Assembly (NCBI RefSeq): GCF_018860585.1 | Contig: NZ_JAHKPR010000041.1 | Coordinates: forward strand, 7,423-71,422 | Origin: Colwellia sp. E2M01 | GTDB lineage: Bacteria > Pseudomonadota > Gammaproteobacteria > Enterobacterales > Alteromonadaceae | DNA: 64,000 nt | Direction of reading: 5' to 3' | Part shown: positions 26,426-35,718 of the stretch, piece by piece | Position numbering within the stretch: the first letter of the stretch is position 1 | Layout: each line of letters starts with the position of its first letter | The notes under the pieces: generated by a model | Told to the model about the DNA's origin: nothing | What the model saw: the letters and a program-made list of their open reading frames with translations, nothing else | The model's database searches: none | Position numbers and translations under genes: made by a program

Positions 26426-27436
26426 ATGATAGAAGCTGATCGCCTCATTGAGCCTGTTGCGAGTATTGAAGATGAAAGTGTTGATCGCGCTATTCGTCCT
26501 AAAATGCTGCAAGATTATACGGGGCAAGAGCACGTTAAAGCGCAAATGGAAATATTTATTCCTGCGGCAAAAAATCGTGCTGAGCCACTTGATCACTTAC
26601 TTATTTTTGGCCCTCCGGGATTAGGTAAAACAACACTCGCCAATATTGTAGCCAACGAAATGGGGGTGAGTATTCGCACCACATCAGGCCCCGTGCTTGA
26701 AAAAGCAGGCGACTTGGCGGCACTATTAACCAATTTAGAGGAAAACGATATTCTCTTTATTGATGAAATTCATCGCTTAAGCCCAATGGTTGAAGAAATA
26801 CTTTACCCCGCGATGGAAGATTATCAACTCGATATCATGATTGGTGAAGGGCCAGCAGCGCGTTCAATTAAACTCGATTTACCGCCATTTACCTTAATTG
26901 GCGCAACGACACGTGCCGGCGCATTAACTTCACCATTACGTGATCGATTTGGCATAGTACAACGGTTAGAATTTTATAAAGTTGCCGAATTGGCGTCTAT
27001 TGTTACGCGCTCTGCGCACTTTTTAAATTTAACTATGGATGAAGAGGGCGCATTTGAAGTCGCAAGGCGCTCGCGTGGTACGCCACGTATAGCTAACCGT
27101 TTATTACGTCGTGTACGTGATTATGCTGATATTAAAACGCAAGGTATTGTTAATAAACAAACTGCTGCTGACGCCTTAGATATGTTAGAAGTTGATAATG
27201 AAGGTTTTGATATTATGGACAGAAAATTACTACACGCTATTATTGATAAGTTTATGGGCGGTCCTGTAGGATTAGATAACGTTGCCGCCGCCATTGGTGA
27301 AGAGCGTGAAACGATTGAAGACGTACTAGAACCGTTTTTAATTCAGCAAGGTTTTTTACAGCGCACGCCACGCGGCCGTATTGTTACTGATCGAGCTTAC
27401 CAACACTTTGGTATTGAAAAGGTAGAAACGGATTAA
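26426..27436 (+). CDS. ruvB: Holliday junction ATP-dependent helicase RuvB
   Basis: Hexameric AAA+ motor that drives branch migration. The 336-residue protein has [15 protein letters not shown], Walker [10 protein letters not shown], Walker B FIDEIHRL, sensor 1 IGATTRAG, the arginine finger segment SPLRDRFGI, and the C-terminal winged helix with [16 protein letters not shown] and [12 protein letters not shown]. Length equals E. coli RuvB (336). AAGGA stands about 10 bases before the ATG. It follows ruvA by 117 bases, likely in one transcript. Confidence 0.97.
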   Translation: MIEADRLIEPVASIEDESVDRAIRPKMLQDYTGQEHVKAQMEIFIPAAKNRAEPLDHLLIFGPPGLGKTTLANIVANEMGVSIRTTSGPVLEKAGDLAALLTNLEENDILFIDEIHRLSPMVEEILYPAMEDYQLDIMIGEGPAARSIKLDLPPFTLIGATTRAGALTSPLRDRFGIVQRLEFYKVAELASIVTRSAHFLNLTMDEEGAFEVARRSRGTPRIANRLLRRVRDYADIKTQGIVNKQTAADALDMLEVDNEGFDIMDRKLLHAIIDKFMGGPVGLDNVAAAIGEERETIEDVLEPFLIQQGFLQRTPRGRIVTDRAYQHFGIEKVETD

Positions 27437-27572
27437 ATGAGAACACAGGGTTATCTATTAAGGTATGACTCAACAATAAGCGTTTACTACTTAAAGTTTT
27501 ATAGTGTAGTTAACAGGCTCTAGGCTACACATCGCTTATATGTTAATTAGCTATTTTTTGTTTGAATAATAA

Positions 27573-28082
27573 CTATTTGTGCGGGCGATTTTGCCATGCT
27601 TTAATTGTTTGGTAGCGCCATAGCATTTGAATTGAAAAATAACCAACGACAGAAAACAGCACTGCAAGCACCCCGCAACCAACTAAAAATGCAGGGCCTA
27701 TCGTAGATAAACTATCGAGTACCCACTGCCAGCTTGCTTGAAATTGAAAATTACGCTCTGGGACCGAAAGCACCCAAGTGCCAACCAAATAACAGGCATA
27801 AAAGATAAAAGGCATTGTAAATGGATTTGTTATCCATACTAAAGCGATAGATAAAGGCAAATTAGCGTGACACATAATAGCGCCAGCGGCAGCTATTAAC
27901 ATCTGAAAAGGTATAGGCATAAAAGCAAAAAACAAACCGACAGCAAAAGCTTTTGCGACAGAGTGACGATTTAAATGCCAAAGGTTAGGGTTGTGTAATA
28001 AGTTACCAAAAACTTTCAGGCACTTATTATCCTTAACTGATTGATGATCTGGCATAAAGCGTTTAAAGAGTTTTTTCGCCAT
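27573..28082 (-). CDS. DUF2062 membrane protein
   Basis: The 169-residue inner-membrane protein has the DUF2062 pattern: RHSVAKAFAVGLFFAFMPIPFQ (a first membrane helix with the conserved GLFFAF-P-PFQ), LALVWITNPFTMPFIF (also conserved) and a third helix near 130-155. Function is unknown. The ATG at 28082 was chosen. AAGGAC on the coding strand lies about 13 bases away, and TTG codons at 28091 and 28094 are possible alternatives. It converges with ruvB. Confidence 0.85.
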   Translation of the reverse strand: MAKKLFKRFMPDHQSVKDNKCLKVFGNLLHNPNLWHLNRHSVAKAFAVGLFFAFMPIPFQMLIAAAGAIMCHANLPLSIALVWITNPFTMPFIFYACYLVGTWVLSVPERNFQFQASWQWVLDSLSTIGPAFLVGCGVLAVLFSVVGYFSIQMLWRYQTIKAWQNRPHK

Positions 28083-28439
28083 TGTATTCAACAAGTCCTT
28101 TGACTAAACATTATAAAAATAATTTATTTAGTTATTTTAATTTATCTAAATGATATTTTTATGACTATTCTATTAGTATGTATTGATGTTACTTATGATA
28201 AATAACACCTTGTAAAAATTTATTAAGCTAAAGCCAAGCTACAACAAAACTAATACTAAAACTAAAACTAAAACAAAAGTAACAGGTAATCAGAATTAAG
28301 TGCTAATGCGTAACCCAATTTACCTTTGCATAGCATATGCATAATAAAGTACTTTAAATAATGTTATTGAGCGCGCATCGAATAAGAGCAGGCCTGAGAC
28401 AATTATTTACAAGTACAAATCAAAAGGATTTATATCACT
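28083..28439. other. intergenic region upstream of comEC with a short ACTAAA repeat
   Basis: No gene. (ACTAAA)n, about four units at roughly 28247-28275, is a hexanucleotide slippage tract. The comEC promoter must lie between it and 28.4 kb; no clear boxes were picked out. Confidence 0.5.
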
Positions 28440-31019
28440 ATGGATTGGTGGTTACTAACATTTTTTCTTGGTGCTATATTCTCGCTGTTTTTATCGGAAG
28501 TGCCAACAAGTTTTCAGCTATTTCTGCTTTTTTGTTTGAGTATTGGCTTTTTAATTCATAAAAAGTCACGTTTAAGCTCAGGATTATGGATTGGAGCGTT
28601 ATGCGTATTAATTCAAGCGCAACTTTACCATAGTCAACTACCAGAGACTTACTTGCAGCTAATGCAAAAAAAACAAAGTTTAATCATTGCTGGCGAAGTA
28701 ATTAATTTGCAAAGTAAAGTTAAAACAGATGACACCATTCGCTTTAACTTTCTTGTTAATAATATCAACAACGAATCATTAATTAAGCCAATCATCGTAA
28801 GATTAAATTGGAAAAAATCACTTATTGAAATAGCACAAGGTAATAAACTTTCACTAAAAGTAAAGTTAAAGCCGGCACATGGTTTATCTAATTTAGGCTC
28901 GTTTAATTATCTAAGTTGGTTAAAAGCACATAACATAGTGGCAACGGGCTATGTTATTAATCCACATAAGAGTCAGCTAACGTCACCTAACATAAATCAG
29001 CTGGTCTCTAGTCATGTTAGCGTAAGGCAAGAGTTATTTGAACAATATCAAAAAGTTACACCTGTGCACCCACTTACCCCTATTTTATTAGCATTAGCTT
29101 TTGGTGAACGCAGTTCATTAAACCCAGAGCTTTGGCAGGTTTTACAAGCCACAGGTACTAGCCACCTTATTGCTATTTCAGGTTTACATGTAGGGTTACT
29201 TGCGGGGAGTGCATTTTTTATTGTGGTATTTATTACTCGTTATTTACCCATTAAAAATTCCCGTTGGCAGTACATAAATATACGTTATATTGCTATAACG
29301 CTAAGCTTAACCTTTGCATTATTCTATGCTTATTTAGCTGGTTTTTCATTGCCAACACAGCGCGCCTTAGTCATGTTAAATCTATATTGGTGCAGTCGTT
29401 TAATAGGTATTCATTTGTCGGTGAAGCGCTTAATTTTACTGACCATTTTTATTTTGTTATTAATCGATCCATTTAGTTTATTAACTGCAAGCTTTTGGTT
29501 ATCTTTTTATGCCGTTATCATTATTTTTGCCACGCTCTGGCGGTGTAAGTTCTGGCTAAATAGTGGCAATGCTTTGTGGCGTTTTATAAAAGGGTTGTTG
29601 ATTATTCAAGTTGCACTCACTTTAATGTTAATACCAATTACCGCTGTTTTTTTTCAACAAATATCATTAGTGTCTCTTGCTGCTAATATTATTGCAGTGC
29701 CCTGGATGAGTGCGGTGAGTATTCCTACAACATTACTTTCAGTATTGGCTCTACCACTCAGTGAGTCGTTAGCTACATGGCTTATGACGATATCTTTAAC
29801 GTCATTAACTTGGTTGTGGCAATATCTTGAATTACTTAGTAAGCAGGAGTTTTCTATTATCTACCTGTCGCTTTCTCAACAATTGATTGTATGTTGTGCG
29901 GGCATAATTATTTTAGTGTTTGGCTATTTTTTGCCTTTTGCTTTATCTAATGGGATCAGTTGGTTAAATCAATGTTTATTCTTGATACGAGCCAGCTTAC
30001 AAAAAGTAGCTAGTAAACGAGGCCTATTTTTGTTGTTTACTACGACGTTCTTAATGATAACACTAAGTCTGAACGGTAATTTATTTGGATTTAATCAAAA
30101 TAAAAATGCGCAAATAACTAGTACTTTAATAAATAGTACCTTAATCAATAGTATTCCAATAAAGACTAATCAAGCTCAGAATAAAAACTCTTCATGGCAA
30201 ACTATATTTTTTGATGTAGGGCAGGGCTTATCGATACTCATAAAACAAGGTGAGCATGCAATTTTATATGACACGGGAGCGGCTTACCCCAGTGGTTTTA
30301 ACATGGCAGAGTCGGTGATTTTACCTTATTTACAATATGCAGGTATTAAAGCACTCGATAAGGTGATTTTAAGTCACGGTGATAATGATCATGCAGGTGG
30401 AATTATCCCCCTCATTAACAATATAGAAGTTAAACAAGTATTAAGTAATGATGACAATATTATAAAGTCAATTCGCTCTTTATTTACAGATAAGGGGTTA
30501 TCTGATACAGAAACCTTAACTAATCGTTGTGAGCCTGGTTATAGTTTTAGTTGGCGAGGTTTATCATTTTCTATTTTATGGCCATTATCTGTTGACGAAA
30601 CAGGGAGTGATATTGACCGTAAACAAAAAAATGATGATTCTTGTGTGCTTTTAATTAGTGATTTAAGAGGGCAAAAATTACTATTAACGGGAGATATTTC
30701 AGCCAAGGTCGAGCAACAATTACTAACTTTATATCCAACGCTTACCGCTGATATTTTACAAGTTCCGCATCATGGCTCTAAAACGTCCTCATCCACCAGT
30801 TTTTTACAGCAATTATCACCCGATATTGCTTTAGTGAGCGCTGGGTATTTAAATCGTTGGAATATGCCTGTTGCAAGTGTTAAGCAACATTATGAAACAC
30901 TTAAAATACCTTTGTTAAATAGTGCGGAATTAGGGCAAATTATTGTAACTTTTACTAATGAAGACTACAAAATACAAAGTTATGAAAAAGATTTAAGACC
31001 CTTTTGGTTTAGTCGTTAA
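28440..31019 (+). CDS. comEC: DNA internalisation competence protein ComEC/Rec2
   Basis: Inner-membrane channel that carries single-stranded DNA into the cytosol during natural transformation. The 859-residue protein has the N-terminal DUF4131 region with membrane helices, the Competence domain with HLIAISGLHVGLLAG and AGFSLPTQRALVML, about ten helices, and a C-terminal metallo-beta-lactamase domain. That domain has DVGQGLSILIK, SHGDNDHAGG (about 645) and HHGSKTSSS. AAAAGGA lies 11 bases before the ATG. A 15-base in-frame duplication gives STLINSTLIN at about 561-570 in the linker. It is in the common comEC-msbA-lpxK order. Confidence 0.95.
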   Translation: MDWWLLTFFLGAIFSLFLSEVPTSFQLFLLFCLSIGFLIHKKSRLSSGLWIGALCVLIQAQLYHSQLPETYLQLMQKKQSLIIAGEVINLQSKVKTDDTIRFNFLVNNINNESLIKPIIVRLNWKKSLIEIAQGNKLSLKVKLKPAHGLSNLGSFNYLSWLKAHNIVATGYVINPHKSQLTSPNINQLVSSHVSVRQELFEQYQKVTPVHPLTPILLALAFGERSSLNPELWQVLQATGTSHLIAISGLHVGLLAGSAFFIVVFITRYLPIKNSRWQYINIRYIAITLSLTFALFYAYLAGFSLPTQRALVMLNLYWCSRLIGIHLSVKRLILLTIFILLLIDPFSLLTASFWLSFYAVIIIFATLWRCKFWLNSGNALWRFIKGLLIIQVALTLMLIPITAVFFQQISLVSLAANIIAVPWMSAVSIPTTLLSVLALPLSESLATWLMTISLTSLTWLWQYLELLSKQEFSIIYLSLSQQLIVCCAGIIILVFGYFLPFALSNGISWLNQCLFLIRASLQKVASKRGLFLLFTTTFLMITLSLNGNLFGFNQNKNAQITSTLINSTLINSIPIKTNQAQNKNSSWQTIFFDVGQGLSILIKQGEHAILYDTGAAYPSGFNMAESVILPYLQYAGIKALDKVILSHGDNDHAGGIIPLINNIEVKQVLSNDDNIIKSIRSLFTDKGLSDTETLTNRCEPGYSFSWRGLSFSILWPLSVDETGSDIDRKQKNDDSCVLLISDLRGQKLLLTGDISAKVEQQLLTLYPTLTADILQVPHHGSKTSSSTSFLQQLSPDIALVSAGYLNRWNMPVASVKQHYETLKIPLLNSAELGQIIVTFTNEDYKIQSYEKDLRPFWFSR

Positions 31020-31214
31020 GTGGTAATTAGTTAATATGTTATCTTACATTTTTAGTTCCCTTCATTTTGCCCTTGCTTCGTCTATACTTTTTGTTGGTTG
31101 TATTCCCGTTTCTACGGTAAAATAAAGCTTTATTATTGTGGGTTGGGTAAAGTCAAACTTTACGCTACGCTCGTTTCTTCTTTTATCATTGTAATACTAG
31201 AGTAATCATAACTA

Positions 31215-33029
31215 ATGGCATCTTCTTCTACTAACGCCTTATCTTCTACTTCTAATAGTCCTAAAACTACAACGTGGCAAACGTTTAAACGGCTTGTACG
31301 CTACGCTAAACCTTACAAACTTGGTTTTGTAGCCGCTATTTTGGGCATGATCGGCTATGCAACTATCGACATTTACTTTTTATCAAAATTACAGCCTTTA
31401 GTTGATGAAGGTTTATCAGGTAAAAACACTGAATTTATGAAATGGGCACCTGCCTTTATTATTGCTGCTTTTATTATTCGAGGTATTGCTCATTTTATTG
31501 CTAATTATTGCTTAGCTTGGGTTGGTAATAATGTTGTTGCCGATTTAAAACAACAGCTTTTTGAGCACATTATGTCGATGCCGGTAGCATTTCATGATCA
31601 AAACTCAACTGGCTCATTGATTTCTAAGGTTACTTTTGACACGGAGCAAGTCTTAAACTCTGTGAGTAAATCTATTTTAACTTTGGTGCAGCAAAGCGCT
31701 TTTGTACTGGGCTTGTTAGGGTTAATGTTTTATATGAGTTGGCAGTTATCATTAATCTTTTTATTAATAACGCCTGTCATCGCCGTTATTGTTACTCTGG
31801 TATCTAGACGCTTTAGAAAAGTAAGTAAAAATATTCAAGGTGCTATGGGCGAAGTTACAACCGCCGCAGAGCAAACCTTTAATGGCCATAAAGTAGTGTT
31901 AACTTTTGGTGGCCAACAGCGTGAATTTTCTCGTTTTTCATTAATTAATAAACGTAATCGTCAGCAGCGCATGAAAATGAATGCAACTAAATCAGCGAGC
32001 GTACCTATTATTCAGATTATTGCCTCCTTTGCTCTTGCTTTTGTTTTCTATGCTATTACTTCTGAGATTTTTAAAACGGATATTTCGCCAGGTACTTTTG
32101 TCAGTGTTATCACTTATATGTCCATGCTTTTAAGGCCATTAAAACAATTGACCAATATTAATAGTGAATTTCAACAAGGTATGGCTGCGTGTATTAGTAT
32201 TTTTTCAGTACTTGATCAAGAAACAGAAAAAGATAAAGGCACTCTACCGCTTGAACGTGCATCAGGCGCTTTATCTTTTAAGCATGTTGATTTTGCTTAT
32301 GAAGTAGCAAAGAATGAAAACGATACAGTTAAAGTAGAATCGCCAGAAATAAAGCTGGCGTTAAACGATCTTACTTTTGATTTAGCACCTGGTGAAACTT
32401 TAGCGCTGGTAGGGCGCTCTGGCAGTGGTAAATCAACCGCAAGTTCTTTATTACTTAGGTTTTACGATGCTACTAACGGTGAAATACTAATAGATAACAC
32501 CAATATCGAAGCATTTAAATTAGCCGATTTACGCCAACAGTTTTCTTATGTATCACAACAAGTTGTACTTTTTCATGATACTTTAGCTAATAATATTGCT
32601 TACGGTAAACCCGATGCAACACAAGAGGAAATTATTGCTGCCGCTACTAGTGCGCATGTAATGGAATTTGCAGCAGAAATGGAAGAAGGGCTTGAAACGA
32701 ATATTGGTGAAAATGGCGCCTTACTTTCTGGTGGACAAAGACAGCGAGTAGCGATTGCTCGAGCACTTTTATGTGACGCACCATTCTTAATTTTAGATGA
32801 AGCGACTAGTGCATTAGATACCGAATCTGAACGTCATATTCAAGATGCGCTACAAGCATTACAGAAAAACCGAACATCAATTGTTATTGCTCATCGTTTG
32901 TCTACCATTGAAAGTGCCGATAAAATTATTGTCATGGATCAAGGTAAAATAGTTGAGCAGGGTGATCATCAAAGTTTACTTGCTAAACAAGGTGCTTATG
33001 CACAATTGCATAACTTCCAGTTTGAGTAA
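31215..33029 (+). CDS. msbA: lipid A export ATP-binding/permease protein MsbA
   Basis: Flips lipid A core across the inner membrane. The 604-residue half-transporter has six membrane helices (about 35-330), Walker A GRSGSGKST (about 399-407), Q-loop YVSQQVVLFHDT, signature LSGGQRQRVAIARA, Walker B FLILDEATSALD and the H-loop IAHRLSTI. A serine/threonine-rich N-terminus (residues 2-20) is longer than in E. coli. It sits six bases upstream of lpxK with the usual essential pairing. Confidence 0.96.
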   Translation: MASSSTNALSSTSNSPKTTTWQTFKRLVRYAKPYKLGFVAAILGMIGYATIDIYFLSKLQPLVDEGLSGKNTEFMKWAPAFIIAAFIIRGIAHFIANYCLAWVGNNVVADLKQQLFEHIMSMPVAFHDQNSTGSLISKVTFDTEQVLNSVSKSILTLVQQSAFVLGLLGLMFYMSWQLSLIFLLITPVIAVIVTLVSRRFRKVSKNIQGAMGEVTTAAEQTFNGHKVVLTFGGQQREFSRFSLINKRNRQQRMKMNATKSASVPIIQIIASFALAFVFYAITSEIFKTDISPGTFVSVITYMSMLLRPLKQLTNINSEFQQGMAACISIFSVLDQETEKDKGTLPLERASGALSFKHVDFAYEVAKNENDTVKVESPEIKLALNDLTFDLAPGETLALVGRSGSGKSTASSLLLRFYDATNGEILIDNTNIEAFKLADLRQQFSYVSQQVVLFHDTLANNIAYGKPDATQEEIIAAATSAHVMEFAAEMEEGLETNIGENGALLSGGQRQRVAIARALLCDAPFLILDEATSALDTESERHIQDALQALQKNRTSIVIAHRLSTIESADKIIVMDQGKIVEQGDHQSLLAKQGAYAQLHNFQFE

Positions 33030-33035
33030 GCTGAT

Positions 33036-34103
33036 ATGCGTTTAATTGAAAAAGTATGGTTTCAAGGTCACAAAGCTAAGTGGCTATTAATTCCTTTGCT
33101 GTTACCTTTGTCGTTCTTGTTTTGGCTAATCAGCAAGTTAAGACGTATTGGCTTTACTATAGGTTTGTCCAAGTCAGTCAAATTAAACAAACCCGTCATT
33201 GTTGTTGGTAATATTGGTGTTGGCGGCAATGGCAAAACTCCTGTTGTTATTTATCTTGTTGAGTTAACGCGTTCACTTGGTTTAACACCCGGTGTTATTT
33301 CTCGCGGTTACGGCGGACAAGCAGCGCATTACCCTTATCTAGTGACTGAACATTCTACGCCAGTTGAAGCGGGTGATGAACCAGTACTGATTAATAAACG
33401 TTGCCAAGTGCCAGTGGCGGTAGGAAGTGATCGCATTGCCAGTGCTGAGTTACTTATTAGTCAGGGTTGCGATATTATTATTAGTGATGATGGCTTGCAG
33501 CATTATCGATTACAACGAGATTTAGAACTTATTATTGTTGATGGTAAACGTTTGTTTGGCAATGGTTTATTATTACCAGCGGGGCCTTTGCGAGAAGGAA
33601 AGTGGCGTTTATCACATTGTGACTTAGTTATTTATAATGGTAAAGCAGAGCAGAATAAATTAACTCAAAAGCCAACAATAAGTAATAAACAAGCTAATAT
33701 CGCTTCCTTACACATGAGTTTGACAGCGACACAATTATGTAATTTAGCGACTCAAAAGAAACTTAGCATTGTCGATTTTATTAAGTTACATGGAAAAAGT
33801 GATGTTAATGCTATTGCGGGTATTGGCGCACCACAACGATTTTTTGATACACTTAACGCTAATAAGATAACAATAATTAAGCAAAAAAGCTTTGTTGACC
33901 ATCATAGTTTTACGGTTACTGATTTTAGCGAATTTAATGATAAAACACCGCTGTTAATGACCGAAAAAGATGCGGTAAAATGCCAAGCGTTTTGTAAAAA
34001 TAACTGGTGGTACTTACCGGTTGATGCTGAATTTTCTGACATTGAAAAACAAATGATTACCGATAAAATTAACCCGTTAGTAATTCAAAATACACCTAGT
34101 TAA
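33036..34103 (+). CDS. lpxK: tetraacyldisaccharide 4'-kinase
   Basis: Phosphorylates the 4' position of the lipid A disaccharide precursor at the membrane. The 355-residue protein has an N-terminal membrane helix (LLIPLLLPLSFLFWLI), the P-loop GNIGVGGNGKTPVV (about 58-71), GVISRGYGG, the SDDGLQHYRLQRDLEL motif and NGLLLPAGPLREG. Length is slightly above E. coli LpxK (328), owing to a variable stretch near 210-250. Only six bases after the msbA stop, so co-transcribed. Confidence 0.95.
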   Translation: MRLIEKVWFQGHKAKWLLIPLLLPLSFLFWLISKLRRIGFTIGLSKSVKLNKPVIVVGNIGVGGNGKTPVVIYLVELTRSLGLTPGVISRGYGGQAAHYPYLVTEHSTPVEAGDEPVLINKRCQVPVAVGSDRIASAELLISQGCDIIISDDGLQHYRLQRDLELIIVDGKRLFGNGLLLPAGPLREGKWRLSHCDLVIYNGKAEQNKLTQKPTISNKQANIASLHMSLTATQLCNLATQKKLSIVDFIKLHGKSDVNAIAGIGAPQRFFDTLNANKITIIKQKSFVDHHSFTVTDFSEFNDKTPLLMTEKDAVKCQAFCKNNWWYLPVDAEFSDIEKQMITDKINPLVIQNTPS

Positions 34104-34218
34104 ATAAATAGTTAAATAGTTAAGTAGCTAAATCATTCTATAACTTACTCTGAATTTAAGTATTGAATGGGACTAAAAACTAACAAAGAATAAGCAATCA
34201 ATTTAAAGAGATATAATA

Positions 34219-34416
34219 ATGGCTTTTGATACAAAATTAATGGAAATCCTTGCCTGTCCAGTATGTAAAGGTAAATTAGATTACGACAAAGAAGCAAAAG
34301 AATTGATTTGTCATTTTGATAAACTGGCCTTTCGTATTGAAAAAGATATTCCTGTACTACTAGAAAGTGAAGCCCGCGATATTAATGCGAGCAAAACAGC
34401 TGAGCAGGTTAGTTAA
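34219..34416 (+). CDS. ycaR: Trm112/YcaR-family small protein
   Basis: The 65-residue protein has [30 protein letters not shown] and [11 protein letters not shown], closely matching E. coli YcaR (60 residues). The family has a zinc-ribbon-like fold; only the first CxxC pair is complete here, plus one later Cys. It is consistently between lpxK and kdsB in gammaproteobacteria but its role is unclear. AAAGAG precedes the ATG by about 9 bases, and it ends three bases before kdsB starts. Confidence 0.93.
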   Translation: MAFDTKLMEILACPVCKGKLDYDKEAKELICHFDKLAFRIEKDIPVLLESEARDINASKTAEQVS

Positions 34417-34419
34417 TTT

Positions 34420-35241
34420 ATGTCTTCTTCTACTTGTACAACAGACTTTGTGGTAGTTATTCCTGCTAGATATCAATCTTCACGTTTACCTGGCAAAGTA
34501 TTAGCGGATATTGAAGGTAAACCAATGATCCAATGGGTTGTTGAAAAAGCAGAGCTTAGTGGGGCTAGGCAAGTGATCGTAGCTACCGATAACGACGAAG
34601 TTGAGTCTGTGGTAAAAAGCTTTGGTGGTGAGGTTTGTAAAACGCGTAGCGATCATCAATCAGGCACTGAACGTCTTGCTGAGGTTATGGAACAATACCA
34701 GTTCAGTGATGATGAAATAATTGTTAATGTGCAAGGTGATGAACCCTTTATTCCACCTGCTAATATTGCACAAGTTGCCTATAATTTAGCAAATCAAAAA
34801 GAAAATCGTGATGTTGCGCGTATGTCTACCTTAGCGATTAACATTAAGTGTGTTACCGAGGCCTTTAACCCGAATGCGGTGAAAGTAATACTCGATAAAG
34901 ACGGCTACGCATTATACTTTTCTCGTGCAACTATCCCTTACGATAGAACGCGTTTTTTAAATAGTGATGCAAATACCGCTGACAATATCACAGAGGTAGG
35001 CGATTACTATTTAAGACACGTTGGTATTTATGCTTATCGTGCGGGTTTTATTAAAGATTATGTTAATTGGCCAACCAGTGAATTAGAGCAAGTTGAAGCA
35101 CTTGAGCAGTTAAGGGTTTTATATCAAGGTGAGAAAATTCACGTTGCTGTAGCAAATAGTCATGTACCTGTTGAAGGTGTTGATACCCCTGAAGATTTAG
35201 CAAAAGCAAGAACGTATGCCGCAAGCTTGGTAAGTTATTAA
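34420..35241 (+). CDS. kdsB: 3-deoxy-manno-octulosonate cytidylyltransferase
   Basis: Activates KDO to CMP-KDO for the LPS inner core. The 273-residue protein has the family start [74 protein letters not shown] and [13 protein letters not shown]. Length is about 20 residues above E. coli (248), mainly in the 170-195 loop. Last gene of the comEC-msbA-lpxK-ycaR-kdsB run. Confidence 0.96.
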   Translation: MSSSTCTTDFVVVIPARYQSSRLPGKVLADIEGKPMIQWVVEKAELSGARQVIVATDNDEVESVVKSFGGEVCKTRSDHQSGTERLAEVMEQYQFSDDEIIVNVQGDEPFIPPANIAQVAYNLANQKENRDVARMSTLAINIKCVTEAFNPNAVKVILDKDGYALYFSRATIPYDRTRFLNSDANTADNITEVGDYYLRHVGIYAYRAGFIKDYVNWPTSELEQVEALEQLRVLYQGEKIHVAVANSHVPVEGVDTPEDLAKARTYAASLVSY

Positions 35242-35301
35242 AATATTTAATAAGTTACCTCATTTAGTGATTACTCACTCAGAAAATCTTTCGCTAGTTT
35301 A

Positions 35302-35330
35302 CCTACGTTATAGGGTTAATATAACGTAGG
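35302..35330. terminator. hairpin after kdsB, possible terminator
   Basis: CCTACGTTATA and TATAACGTAGG form an 11-base perfect stem with a 7-base loop. It is followed by CTCCTGTCTTATTTATT, only moderately T-rich, so termination strength is uncertain. Confidence 0.55.
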
Positions 35331-35572
35331 CTCCTGTCTTATTTATTTCTGCTCAGAGAAGTACCTCTCTACTTAAAGACTTATTTGTTTAGCTAATACG
35401 TTTTGTTATTTTTAAATATACCTGTCCTATCCCAATGTTATCTCAAGGTTAACTATATTATTTGTCATAAAAATCATATAGATTATTCATCTGTAGTAGC
35501 CCAACTACAGATACCTAAACGTTTAAAACTAAATTAAATCTTAATAATTAACCTTCAGTCAGGTTCATAAAT

Positions 35573-35593
35573 ATACTTTCTTAGAGAAAGTAT
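35573..35593. promoter_or_regulatory. palindrome ATACTTTC-N5-GAAAGTAT upstream of the lipoxygenase gene
   Basis: A perfect 8-base inverted repeat with a 5-base centre lies about 126 bases before the start codon. Outer bases TCAGG (35559) and CCTGA (35596) extend it imperfectly. It could be an operator or a leader hairpin. No known consensus is recognised. Confidence 0.35.
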
Positions 35594-35718
35594 TCCCTGA
35601 TGTTTGAAAAGTACGCTGCTACTTGGTATTGCTTTATTTATGCTTAGCCTGTCTACTTTATTCAAGCAATAGTGTCGTTTAACTTGATTGAAATTAAAAA
35701 TAATAAAAAGGAAATAAC

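Larger units (their letters stand above)
35242..35718. other. intergenic region between kdsB and the lipoxygenase gene
   Basis: No gene. It contains the hairpin at 35302-35330, which probably ends the kdsB transcript, and the palindrome at 35573-35593. An AAAAGGAA ribosome site ends the region before the lipoxygenase ATG. Confidence 0.6.

Noticed and set aside
28361-28561. 66-residue open frame overlapping the comEC start
   Set aside because: It shares bases with the first 40 codons of comEC in another frame; comEC has the ribosome site and the family match.
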